The notes beneath the pieces were generated by a model, which was given only the letters and a program-made list of their open reading frames with translations, was not told the DNA's origin and searched no databases. From assembly GCF_000253255.1 (NCBI RefSeq), contig NC_015580.1, forward strand, positions 3,051,001 through 3,115,000: a stretch of DNA of 64,000 nucleotides, read 5' to 3'. Positions 54,938 to 62,358 of this stretch are shown here, in pieces. Within the stretch, counting starts at the first letter, position 1. Each line of letters opens with the position of its first letter. The translations under genes and the position numbers were made by a program. The DNA is from Novosphingobium sp. PP1Y (GTDB lineage: Bacteria; Pseudomonadota; Alphaproteobacteria; Sphingomonadales; Sphingomonadaceae).

Positions 54938-55123
54938 ATGTACAAAGACATCCTGCCGAAACTGTACGCTGACGAACGCGGCGCCACCGCCGTCGAGTAT
55001 GCGTTGATACTCGGCCTGGTGGTCCTGGTCGTCATCGTGTCGATCGATTCCGTTGCCACAGTCACAGTCGATATGTGGACCGACATCGCCGACAAGACGG
55101 CCACTGCAGTCAGTGGAACCTAG
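54938..55123 (+). CDS. flp: Flp/Fap pilin, subunit of tight-adherence pilus
   Basis: 61 residues. Short basic leader, processing site G|ATAVEYAL (cleavage after Gly15, by a TadV/CpaA-type prepilin peptidase), Glu at +5 and the hydrophobic helix LILGLVVLVVIVSI. Mature pilin is polymerised by the Tad/Cpa machine, which is not in the window. A CtrA box precedes it; a second pilin follows 125 bp later. Confidence 0.9.
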   Translation: MYKDILPKLYADERGATAVEYALILGLVVLVVIVSIDSVATVTVDMWTDIADKTATAVSGT

Positions 55124-55136
55124 TGGATCAATCGAT

Positions 55137-55151
55137 TTAAGCATTTTTCAA
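55137..55151 (+). promoter_or_regulatory. CtrA-like box upstream of second flp gene
   Basis: TTAA-N7-TCAA, one mismatch from the full CtrA site, 98 bp before the second pilin ATG. Weaker evidence than the first box. Confidence 0.45.
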
Positions 55152-55248
55152 CGAATGATCCTTAATTCAGCAAGATGTCCGGATCGCTAATGGGGTTTTG
55201 AGCTTGCCGGACCGGGTACACAAGACTGCACTTATCAGGAGACACGAC

Positions 55249-55416
55249 ATGAAGTTTCTCGCCAAGCTGCGCCGCAATGAAGAAGGCGCAACCGCAATCG
55301 AATACGGTCTGATCGCTGCTCTGATCGCGGTTGCCGCGATCGCTGCCATGCAGGGCATGGGCTCGCAGCTCACCTCGACCTTCGAGAAGACGTCTTCGGC
55401 GATGGCCAACGCCTAA
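55249..55416 (+). CDS. flp: Flp/Fap pilin, second subunit
   Basis: 55 residues from ATG 55249, which follows AGGAG at 8 bp. Processing site G|ATAIEYGLIAALIAV, Glu+5, Tyr+6, then a small C-terminal tail. It is the closer match to the major Flp pilin; the 61-residue sibling may be a minor pilin. It has a strong terminator. Confidence 0.93.
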   Translation: MKFLAKLRRNEEGATAIEYGLIAALIAVAAIAAMQGMGSQLTSTFEKTSSAMANA

Positions 55417-55445
55417 TTCGGCGTAGTCATAGCAAGAACCGGATA

Positions 55446-55480
55446 GGGGCGGCAGGGAAACCTGCCGCCCCTTTTCTTTT
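55446..55480 (+). terminator. intrinsic terminator of flp genes
   Basis: GGGGCGGCAGG (55446-55456) / CCTGCCGCCCC (55461-55471), GAAA loop, then TTTTCTTTT. Confidence 0.95.
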
Positions 55481-55521
55481 GCCCGTTCGCGCTGTTCTCC
55501 ATACTCGACAGAACTGGCGCC

Positions 55522-57033
55522 TCAGTAAGTGACGATTTTCACTTTCTGCCCCGGCTTCAGCGTCGCATTCGACTGCAGACCGTTGAGCACCAGGAAGCGT
55601 TCGAGCTGCGCATCGCTGTACGCCATGCGCTGGGACAGCGAACGCACGGTGTCACCTGACTTTACAGTGACGACATCGAGCAGGCGCGGCTTCACGCTGC
55701 CTGCCTCGCTGGCGGATATCCGCTTCAGGCTGCGGAACATCGAATTGAACACCCCGGCGCCGCCCGCCTGCGCGATCGTGACGAAGTGATAGGCCTGCCC
55801 GTTGCCGAAATCGTAAGCGAAGACGACGACATCGACGCTGCTGTTCGAGGACTGCACGCGCGCGACGCCATAAGCCGCCGGAATGCCGTTCACTGTCGTG
55901 CGCTCGATCGAGGACGGAGCGATCTTCGCCTGCCCCGAATCGGTCAGCCCGGAAAAGACGGTCTGAATGTAGGTCTCGAGGCTTCCGCTCAACTTGCCGC
56001 CCGAGAACTGGGCCTTGCCCGACTGACCGTTGATCGACACCGCACTGGAGCCGTTGACCATGTAGAAGCCGTCCGGAGCCTCGAAGGCGAAGCGCAGCAC
56101 CGGATGGGTGAACTTGCTGCCTTCGACGACGCCCTGCTTGGGATCGTCACCATAGACAAGACCATCGACGCCGGTAAGGAACCTGTCGCGATTGGTGATC
56201 CCCGTCGCGTTGCTGCCCGCCCGGTTCAGCGCATCGCGCACGCGCGACGCGGGGTCAGGGTGGGTAGAGGCCCACTCGGGCACCTGATTGCTCGTCCCAC
56301 GCAACTGGGCCTCGAGGGCATTCTGCCGCGCGAGGCTTTCCAGCACAGTCGCCATCGCCCGCGGATCGTAACCCGCGCGCTTGAGATAAGTGATCCCGAG
56401 ATTGTCGGCCTCAAGCTCCTGCGAGCGCGAGTACTTGAGCGTCAGAAGCTGCGAGCCCTGCGAGAACAGTTTCTGGCCGAACTGGCCGAACGAACTGTCG
56501 CCGAGCAGGACGCCCGAGAGGATCGAGCCAAGCACGCCTATGATCTGGTTGCGCTGGGCGGCCTGCTGGCGCTTGGCGGCATGCCGCGCGGCGACATGGC
56601 CCACTTCATGGCCCAGCACGCCGGCCAGCTCCGCCTCATTGTTCATCAGCGCGGTCAACTGGCGGGTGACGTAGACATAGCCACCGGGAATCGCGAAGGC
56701 ATTGTTCACCGGGCTGTTGAGCAAGGTGACGGTAAAGTCGCCGCGCGCGTTGCTCAATCCGGACTGCACGGCGATCGTCTTGCCTACCGATTCCACGTAA
56801 GCGGCTTGGGGACCGGACACCGAACCGCCGAATTCTTCCAGCAACTGGGGATGCGCCTTGGCGCCTTCGGCCTTGTCGGCCTGGCTGATCGAGGCCGACG
56901 TTGTCGGCATCCCCGTCGATCCCACGCTGCCGCCACTGGCGGCCGGAACGCATGCAGCCGATCCCAGGGCCACGAAACCCAGGCTCGTGCCGATCAGAGT
57001 TGCGGCCCTCAAGCGTCGCGATGCCATGGTCAT
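55522..57033 (-). CDS. M48 family metalloprotease with C-terminal LysM-like domain
   Basis: 503 residues from ATG 57033 (or 57027); a GAAGGGAAGGG ribosome site lies just before. N-terminal hydrophobic segment (LIGTSLGFVALGSAAC) could be a signal or lipoprotein start, with Cys28 at a weak lipobox. Zinc protease motif HEVGH (142-146) and third ligand region ELEADNLG; mid-region has RDALNRAG. The last ~50 residues (DVVTVKSGDTVRSLSQRM ... LKPGQKVKIV) form a LysM-like peptidoglycan-binding module. It is similar to BepA/YfgC-like outer-membrane quality-control proteases, but with LysM. Same strand and downstream of xerD. Confidence 0.87.
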   Translation of the reverse strand: MTMASRRLRAATLIGTSLGFVALGSAACVPAASGGSVGSTGMPTTSASISQADKAEGAKAHPQLLEEFGGSVSGPQAAYVESVGKTIAVQSGLSNARGDFTVTLLNSPVNNAFAIPGGYVYVTRQLTALMNNEAELAGVLGHEVGHVAARHAAKRQQAAQRNQIIGVLGSILSGVLLGDSSFGQFGQKLFSQGSQLLTLKYSRSQELEADNLGITYLKRAGYDPRAMATVLESLARQNALEAQLRGTSNQVPEWASTHPDPASRVRDALNRAGSNATGITNRDRFLTGVDGLVYGDDPKQGVVEGSKFTHPVLRFAFEAPDGFYMVNGSSAVSINGQSGKAQFSGGKLSGSLETYIQTVFSGLTDSGQAKIAPSSIERTTVNGIPAAYGVARVQSSNSSVDVVVFAYDFGNGQAYHFVTIAQAGGAGVFNSMFRSLKRISASEAGSVKPRLLDVVTVKSGDTVRSLSQRMAYSDAQLERFLVLNGLQSNATLKPGQKVKIVTY

Positions 57034-57110
57034 GCCCTTCCCTTCATTCACTTTTGCACTGTTCGTGATCTTCCGCCTCACACAACGGCGAGGTGCCTCG
57101 CTTGTTCCCC

Positions 57111-58004
57111 TCACCCGCTGCGCTTGCCGGCGAGCGGGTGACGCGCATTGACGAGTTCGACGAGGCGGCTGCTCTCGACATGCGTATAGATCTGCGTCGT
57201 GGCAATGTCGGCGTGGCCAAGCAGCGTCTGCAAGACGCGCAGGTCCGCGCCGCCTTCCAGCAGGTGTGTGGCGAAGGCGTGGCGAAGGACGTGCGGAGAA
57301 ACTCGGGTGGGGTCGATGCCTGCCCGCAGCGCGAGCGCCCGCAGGAGCTGGAACAGGCGCACACGCGTCAGGTGTCCGCTCGCGCCGCTGGAGGGAAACA
57401 GGAACTTCGATTGCCCGCGGCGCACTTCCAGCCAACGCGACAGCGCCTGGCGGGCGCGGCCGCTGACCGGGACCATCCTCTGCTGACCGCCCTTGCCCGT
57501 CACATGCAGGAACGGCGCATCGCGCGGTACCGCCGTCAGCGGCAAGGAGACCAGTTCGCTTGCACGCAGGCCCGAACCGTAGAGCAACTCGAGCAGCGCG
57601 AGCATGCGCAGCGCGTCCGCACGCCCCGTGCAGGCCTCCTCTTCGGCGAGTACCAGGAGCCGCTCGACGTCCTCGTGGGAAAGCAGGCGCGGCAAGGGTC
57701 GGCGCGTACGCGGCTTGGGCAGCGAACCGGAGGGATCGTCCTTGCGCAAGCCCTCGTCGACAAGGAAACCGTAGAACTGCCGCAACGCCGAACACCGTCT
57801 CGCAAGGCTCGAGGCTGCAAGGTCGCTCCATGCCTGGCCCAGCCCGGCAAGAGCGGGGCCATCAGCGCTGGCCAGATCGCCCAGCTGTTCCCGAGCAGCG
57901 GCAAGGTCGCGCCGGTAGGCCGCCAGGGTGTTGGCCGCCGCACCGCGCTCCACTGCCAGCACAGCGAGAAACCGTTCGGCGAGGTCTTCTCCCGCCCCGA
58001 TCAT
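57111..58004 (-). CDS. xerD: site-specific tyrosine recombinase XerD
   Basis: 297 residues. Catalytic set complete: Arg147 (GSGLRASEL), Lys171 (GKGGQQR), His238/Arg241 (HVLRHAFATHLL), His264 (LGHADI) and nucleophile Tyr273 (TTQIYTHV). N-terminal SAM-like core-binding domain ~10-95. With XerC it resolves chromosome dimers at dif under FtsK control. ATG 58004 is preferred over an in-frame TTG at 58037, which overlaps the upstream gene. The length and chromosomal context argue against a mobile-element integrase. Confidence 0.92.
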   Translation of the reverse strand: MIGAGEDLAERFLAVLAVERGAAANTLAAYRRDLAAAREQLGDLASADGPALAGLGQAWSDLAASSLARRCSALRQFYGFLVDEGLRKDDPSGSLPKPRTRRPLPRLLSHEDVERLLVLAEEEACTGRADALRMLALLELLYGSGLRASELVSLPLTAVPRDAPFLHVTGKGGQQRMVPVSGRARQALSRWLEVRRGQSKFLFPSSGASGHLTRVRLFQLLRALALRAGIDPTRVSPHVLRHAFATHLLEGGADLRVLQTLLGHADIATTQIYTHVESSRLVELVNARHPLAGKRSG

Positions 58005-58008
58005 GCGA

Positions 58009-59892
58009 TCAGGCGCGGCCGACCGCTTCGGCGGCAATCAGGCGCGCCTCGGCTTCCATGCCCACCTGACGCAGGGCGGAAATGATGTGGTAGAGATAGC
58101 GCGGCGTCATGCGCTGCCAGTTTGATCCCTGCATGCCGAAGCCCATGAGCAGCACCACGCTGGCGGCATCGCCGCGCCCCGCCGCGCTGTCGATCGCAGT
58201 CGTCCAGCGGGTCGAGCCCGCCAGTTCCAGCGAGAGGTCGTTGGAATAGCGCGAGATGTCGTTTTCACCCAGACGCCCCAGACCTGCCAGTCCGGCAACG
58301 AGAAACGCGGCCTTGCGCTTGTTGGCGCTTTCATCGTCGTCGATGTAGCGATCGAGATCGCCGGTATCGACCGAGCGGCTGCCATCCTTCGAGACCAGCG
58401 CCAACAGGCCCCAGGCCGGGCTCCCCTTCTCCACCACCGAAGACCAGCGCATGGCATTGGCATCGAAACCGGCCGAGAGCATCGACGTGATCAGCGAGGC
58501 GGCATTGTCCGCGTAATCCTCCGAGGCCGGCATGCGGGCCGCCGCCGCTGCGGTAAGGACCTTGCGGGCATAACCGGAAGCCGGATCGCTCGCGCTGTTC
58601 CACAGGGCCTGCATGGCGGCCAGCCGGGAATCCGGACTCTGCAGCGTATAGGCATCGCGCAGGGACTCCGCCGCGTCCTGGAAGTCGCCGGTAATGTCAG
58701 TATCGGCATAGACCTGCGAATAGAGGTCGACCATGGCCGCGTTCGACAGGATGCCGGCAGCGGCGGCGCGATCAGAGGACGCGGCCCGGCGTTGCAGGCT
58801 GACCATCGGGGCGAGCGCATTGGTGTAGTCGTACTGCACGCTGGCCTTGTTCATCAGGCGAGCCGGCGGCTCCATGCCGGTGCCGATCGTCAGGCCGTAA
58901 CGCCAGGGCGTCATGCCTTCTACCTTGTCCCATTCGATCGTGACCGCCCGGCGCGCCTTGCCGGCGGCACCGGCGTATTTTTGAGCAAGGAGCATGTCGA
59001 TGTTGTCCATCTTGCCGGTTCGGCGATCCCGCTCCAGCCTGGACAGCGCCGAGCTGCTGTTGCCGCGAAAAGCCTCGCAGATCGCCTTGGCAACATCCCA
59101 TTGCGGATCGTCGCGCAGCTTGCCCTGGGTCGCCATGACCGGGCACAGGCCAGTGAAATCGGCCGTGCGCTCATAGGTCCTCATCGCCAGTTCGCCCAGG
59201 GTGGGCGTATAGTTGTCGATATCGATGTCCTGCAGCACGGCGCGCGCGGCATCGATTTCACCCATGCGCAGCAGCAGGCCGATGCGCAGTGCGGCGAATT
59301 GCTGCGGCTCCATGCCCGCAGGCGCCTGCAGGCGAGAGACGAGCGCGCGGCGCAGCAGGATGTGGCCCCAGCGCGAAACGAGCGCGCCGCGGTTCGAAGA
59401 TAGCGCCAGTTCCACCAGCTTCGGGTTCTGCCCGGCGAGCGAGGCCGCAGGTAGCCCGCCCTCGCCCTCAGCCAGCATGCCCACCTGCTCCATCGAGCGG
59501 CGCGCGGCAGGCGGCATGTCGAGCTGGATCTTGCTGCCCAGCAACTCCTCGAAGTCGTCCGGCGTCATCTTCTCGATTTCCTCGAGAGTGGGAAGCCGGG
59601 TCAGGGCGAGTTCGCCCTCCTGCTGCTGCGTTTGCGCAGCCTGTCCCGTCGCGTTGCCGGGAAGCGCCTGCACGACCGGGGTCGAAACCGCGCGCGGCGC
59701 GGCTGGATTGCCGCTCGAGGCATTGGACGAGGCGGCCGGCGCCGCGGTAGCGCGCGAGGTCGGTGTCGGACTGGGCGCAGGCGCCGGGTCCTGGAACATC
59801 TTGGGAAGCAGCGATTCGGGCGCATCCTGCGCCACGGCCCAGGCCGATGTCAGGGTCAGGGCCACACCGGCCAGAAGATAGGCGCGCCTCAT
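58009..59892 (-). CDS. large exported protein of unknown function
   Basis: 627 residues. Signal peptide MRRAYLLAGVALTLTSAWAVAQ with cleavage after AVA/AQ (~22). A Pro/Ala/Thr-rich disordered linker (~30-90) follows, then a long helical body without recognised domain (RLPTLEEIEKMTPDDFEELLG, RIGLLLRMGEIDAARAVL, MTPRYLYHIISALRQVGMEAEA). The pattern of short paired helices (LSNAAMVDLYSQ, AMQALWNSASDP) suggests TPR/SEL1-like or solenoid repeats, scaffold-type. Coupled by an ATGA overlap to a 44-residue membrane peptide upstream and close to xerD downstream (4-bp gap). Confidence 0.75.
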   Translation of the reverse strand: MRRAYLLAGVALTLTSAWAVAQDAPESLLPKMFQDPAPAPSPTPTSRATAAPAASSNASSGNPAAPRAVSTPVVQALPGNATGQAAQTQQQEGELALTRLPTLEEIEKMTPDDFEELLGSKIQLDMPPAARRSMEQVGMLAEGEGGLPAASLAGQNPKLVELALSSNRGALVSRWGHILLRRALVSRLQAPAGMEPQQFAALRIGLLLRMGEIDAARAVLQDIDIDNYTPTLGELAMRTYERTADFTGLCPVMATQGKLRDDPQWDVAKAICEAFRGNSSSALSRLERDRRTGKMDNIDMLLAQKYAGAAGKARRAVTIEWDKVEGMTPWRYGLTIGTGMEPPARLMNKASVQYDYTNALAPMVSLQRRAASSDRAAAAGILSNAAMVDLYSQVYADTDITGDFQDAAESLRDAYTLQSPDSRLAAMQALWNSASDPASGYARKVLTAAAAARMPASEDYADNAASLITSMLSAGFDANAMRWSSVVEKGSPAWGLLALVSKDGSRSVDTGDLDRYIDDDESANKRKAAFLVAGLAGLGRLGENDISRYSNDLSLELAGSTRWTTAIDSAAGRGDAASVVLLMGFGMQGSNWQRMTPRYLYHIISALRQVGMEAEARLIAAEAVGRA

Positions 59893-60023
59893 TTCGGCAA
59901 CTCCGGTACCGGGACGGGCTGAACGATCTCGCGCACCGGTTCCCGGCCAGCGTCGATCCAGCTCCATGCCAGCAATGCAATGACCAGGATGGCGACGGCT
60001 CCCAGAATCGTGCGCCTTCGCAT
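59889..60023 (-). CDS. 44-residue membrane peptide coupled to exported protein
   Basis: A short gene missed by length cut-offs. ATG 60023 reads MRRRTILGAVAILVIALLAWSW and so on: basic start, one membrane helix (~6-22), then a short Pro/Val-rich periplasmic tail ending PVPVPELPK. Its TGA overlaps the ATG of the 627-residue exported protein in ATGA, which supports a real coding role. It resembles small bitopic partner proteins, but no family is recognised. The helix and the overlap are seen in the sequence; function is unknown. Confidence 0.65.
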   Translation of the reverse strand: MRRRTILGAVAILVIALLAWSWIDAGREPVREIVQPVPVPELPK

Positions 60024-60094
60024 TGTAACCGTCAACTCGCCTTCCTTCACCGATGCTTGCGCTGCGACCTAGCGCAACTATAGGCGGTGGGGCA

Positions 60095-60670
60095 ATGGAC
60101 GTTCAACAGACCCACTTCTCCGCACAGGAAATTGCCGCACTGGCAAGGCGCATCGATCGCCCGATCGTGCTTGTCGGCATGATGGGGGTTGGCAAGTCGA
60201 GCGTGGGCAAAAGGCTGGCCTCGCTGCTCAACTGCCCCTTCGTCGATGCCGACGAAGAAATCGAACGCTCCGCCCAGATGGGTATTCCCGAGATCTTCGA
60301 GACTTACGGCGAGGACTACTTCCGCGACGGCGAGCGCCGTGTAATCGCCCGCCTGATCGACGAAAGCGAAGGGTGCCGCGTGATAGCGACGGGCGGCGGC
60401 GCCTTCTGCAATGCCGAGACCCGCGCCTTGATTCTGCATCGCGCCCTCACCATCTGGCTGGACAGCGAAGTCGATACCCTGGTCGAGCGGACCGGCCGCA
60501 AGGACAACCGCCCGCTGCTGAAGGACGGGGAACCGCGCGAGATCCTGGCCCGGCTGCGCGAGGAACGCCGTCCACACTATTCGCAGGCGCCGATCCATGT
60601 CCTGAGCGGACCCGGACCGCACGTCCAGACTATCAACAAGGTCCTTCAGGGAATTTCGCAATGGCTGTGA
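60095..60670 (+). CDS. aroK: shikimate kinase
   Basis: 191 residues. Phosphorylates shikimate at C3. P-loop GMMGVGKSSVG (28-38), DADEEIE (shikimate site), ATGGGAF and the LID region RTGRKDNRPLL. ATG 60095 gives the family start with a ~20-residue extension; another in-frame ATG 42 bp upstream is less likely. Overlaps aroB by 10 bp, so translation is coupled. Confidence 0.95.
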   Translation: MDVQQTHFSAQEIAALARRIDRPIVLVGMMGVGKSSVGKRLASLLNCPFVDADEEIERSAQMGIPEIFETYGEDYFRDGERRVIARLIDESEGCRVIATGGGAFCNAETRALILHRALTIWLDSEVDTLVERTGRKDNRPLLKDGEPREILARLREERRPHYSQAPIHVLSGPGPHVQTINKVLQGISQWL

Positions 60671-61776
60671 TCCCGGTCAATATCGCCGGTCGCCCCTACG
60701 AAGTACGCGTAGGCGCAGGGCTCCTCGCCGAACTCGTGCCCCATTGCCGCGGCAAGCTGCGCAAGCGGGACGTGCCGATCGTCACCGACGCCAATGTCCA
60801 TGCCGCCTGGGGCGACCTTGTCGAGGCCAGCCTGCGCGACAACGGCCATGAACCGCACTGGCGCATCCTGCCGCCGGGCGAGCACACCAAGTCCTGGGAC
60901 GAACTGGCGGCCACGGTGAACTGGTTGCTTAGCCTGGAGGTCGAGCGCGGAGATCACATCATCGCGCTTGGCGGCGGGGTCATCGGCGATCTCACCGGCT
61001 TTTGCGCGGCAGTGCTGAAGCGCGGGTGCAGGTTCATCCAGGTCCCGACCACCCTGCTTTCGCAGGTCGATTCGAGCGTCGGCGGCAAGACCGCGATCAA
61101 CACCCCGGCAGGCAAGAACCTCGTCGGCGCCTTCCACCAGCCCTCGCTGGTCCTCGCCGACCTCTCTGCGCTCGAGACGCTGCCGACCCGCGAGCTACTC
61201 GCCGGTTATGCGGAAGTCGTGAAGTACGGCCTGATCGACGATGCCGACTTCTTCGCATGGTGCGATGCCAACGGCGCAAGAATGGTCGCCGGCGACAGCG
61301 CCCTGCGCGAATATGCCGTCGCGCACTCGGTCGCCGCCAAGGCCCGCATCGTTGCAGAGGACGAGTTCGAAACCACCGGGCGCCGCGCCCTGTTGAACCT
61401 CGGCCATACCTTCGGACACGCGCTGGAGGCCGAAACCGGCTTTTCCCAGCGCCTGCTCCACGGCGAGGCAGTGGCGCTCGGCATGGTCCTGGCGGCGCGC
61501 TATTCCGCACGCAAGGGCCTCATGCCCATGGCGAGCGCGGATCATGTTGCGCAGCATTTCGGCGAAGTCGGCCTGCCCGCCAACCTCTCGGCGCTCGGCC
61601 TCGACTGCGATGGAGCCGCACTCGTGAAGCACATGCTCCATGACAAGAAGATGGATGCCGGTACCTTGCCCTTCCTGCTCATGAAGGGCATCGGCAAGAC
61701 CTACCTCGACAAGGAAGTCTCGCTCGACGATGTCGCCCAGTTCCTCGACGGCGAACTCGCCCGCGAGCCGGCCTGA
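60661..61776 (+). CDS. aroB: 3-dehydroquinate synthase
   Basis: 371 residues. Converts DAHP to 3-dehydroquinate, second step of the chorismate pathway, with NAD and zinc. NAD site ALGGGVIGDLTGFCAA, phosphate/substrate loops VPTTLLSQVDSSVGGKTAIN, and zinc ligands in GYAEVVKYGLI, NLGHTFGHALEAE and LLHGEAVALGM. Start codon sits 10 bp inside aroK. Confidence 0.97.
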   Translation: MAVIPVNIAGRPYEVRVGAGLLAELVPHCRGKLRKRDVPIVTDANVHAAWGDLVEASLRDNGHEPHWRILPPGEHTKSWDELAATVNWLLSLEVERGDHIIALGGGVIGDLTGFCAAVLKRGCRFIQVPTTLLSQVDSSVGGKTAINTPAGKNLVGAFHQPSLVLADLSALETLPTRELLAGYAEVVKYGLIDDADFFAWCDANGARMVAGDSALREYAVAHSVAAKARIVAEDEFETTGRRALLNLGHTFGHALEAETGFSQRLLHGEAVALGMVLAARYSARKGLMPMASADHVAQHFGEVGLPANLSALGLDCDGAALVKHMLHDKKMDAGTLPFLLMKGIGKTYLDKEVSLDDVAQFLDGELAREPA

Positions 61777-61858
61777 GGCTAAGACACGCGTCTTAACGAG
61801 GGCGCATACCTTTCTGGATGCACCGTGCAGCACAAGCGGCGGGCCGTCCCCCCAAGCG

Positions 61859-61884
61859 GGAACGGCCTCGCATTTGCGCGCGTT
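61859..61884 (+). promoter_or_regulatory. possible EcfG (general stress) promoter
   Basis: GGAAC at 61859-61863 and CGTT at 61881-61884, separated by 17 bp, match the alphaproteobacterial EcfG consensus GGAAC-N16/17-CGTT exactly. The same bases also form an inverted repeat (GGGAACG ... CGTTCCC), so a repressor site is an alternative. The next gene, DUF3008, starts 190 bp on. Confidence 0.5.
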
Positions 61885-61983
61885 CCCGAGATGGATTGGA
61901 GTACCGCTTAAGAGCCACGAGCGGGTCGCAAAGGATTGCCCTTGGCCGGGGGGGAACGTCCCCGAGGCACCCGGGGGCACCGG

Positions 61984-62016
61984 AAGGCGGTGGGTCGATC
62001 GGGCCTGCCGCCTTTT
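61984..62016 (+). terminator. terminator-like hairpin before DUF3008 gene
   Basis: AAGGCGG (61984-61990) pairs with CCGCCTT (62008-62014), followed by TTCC. The loop of 17 nt is long. It lies about 100 bp after the EcfG-like promoter, so it could end a short transcript. Confidence 0.4.
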
Positions 62017-62074
62017 CCTTGGCGCGAATCGCAGGGCATTGCGGAAGCACAAGCAAGGAAAGGACACGCGGACC

Positions 62075-62260
62075 ATGCCTGCCAAATCCAAGGCCCAGCA
62101 GAAAGCCGCCGGTGCGGCACTTGCCGCCAAGCGCGGCGAAGCCAACAAGAGCGACCTCAAGGGCGCTTCGCGGGAAATGTATGAATCGATGAACGAAAAG
62201 CAGCTCGAGGACTTTGCGGGCACTTCTCGCAAGGACAAACCGGACCACATCGACGAGTAG
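62075..62260 (+). CDS. DUF3008 family protein
   Basis: 61 residues, very hydrophilic and basic: MPAKSKAQQKAAGAALAAKR start, then GEANKSDLKGASREMYESM and QLEDFAGTSRKDKP. This short family is common in alphaproteobacteria and has no assigned function; a conditionally disordered, stress-related protein is a fair guess in view of the EcfG-type promoter match upstream. Ribosome site AAAGGA about 12 bp before the ATG. Confidence 0.85.
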   Translation: MPAKSKAQQKAAGAALAAKRGEANKSDLKGASREMYESMNEKQLEDFAGTSRKDKPDHIDE

Positions 62261-62358
62261 CCCGTTGCCACGATCCGGCGGGGTATCCAGCGCCCCGTGA
62301 CATTACGCAAAAATGTTTCTAAGTTACCCACTTGGATAACAATAATGCGAAGGGCGCA

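Larger units (their letters stand above)
61777..62074. other. 298-bp non-coding region with promoter and hairpin signals
   Basis: Between aroB and the DUF3008 gene. It holds an inverted repeat TAAGAC/GTCTTA right after the aroB stop (61780-61795), the possible EcfG-type promoter at 61859-61884 and a terminator-like hairpin at 61984-62016. No frame of its own looks coding. It could be a long 5' leader of the DUF3008 gene or a small RNA gene. Confidence 0.5.

Noticed and set aside
57111..58004. Tyrosine recombinase as sign of an integrated mobile element
   Set aside because: Length, N-terminal domain and operon context fit housekeeping XerD; there are no phage, transposase or attachment-site features around it.
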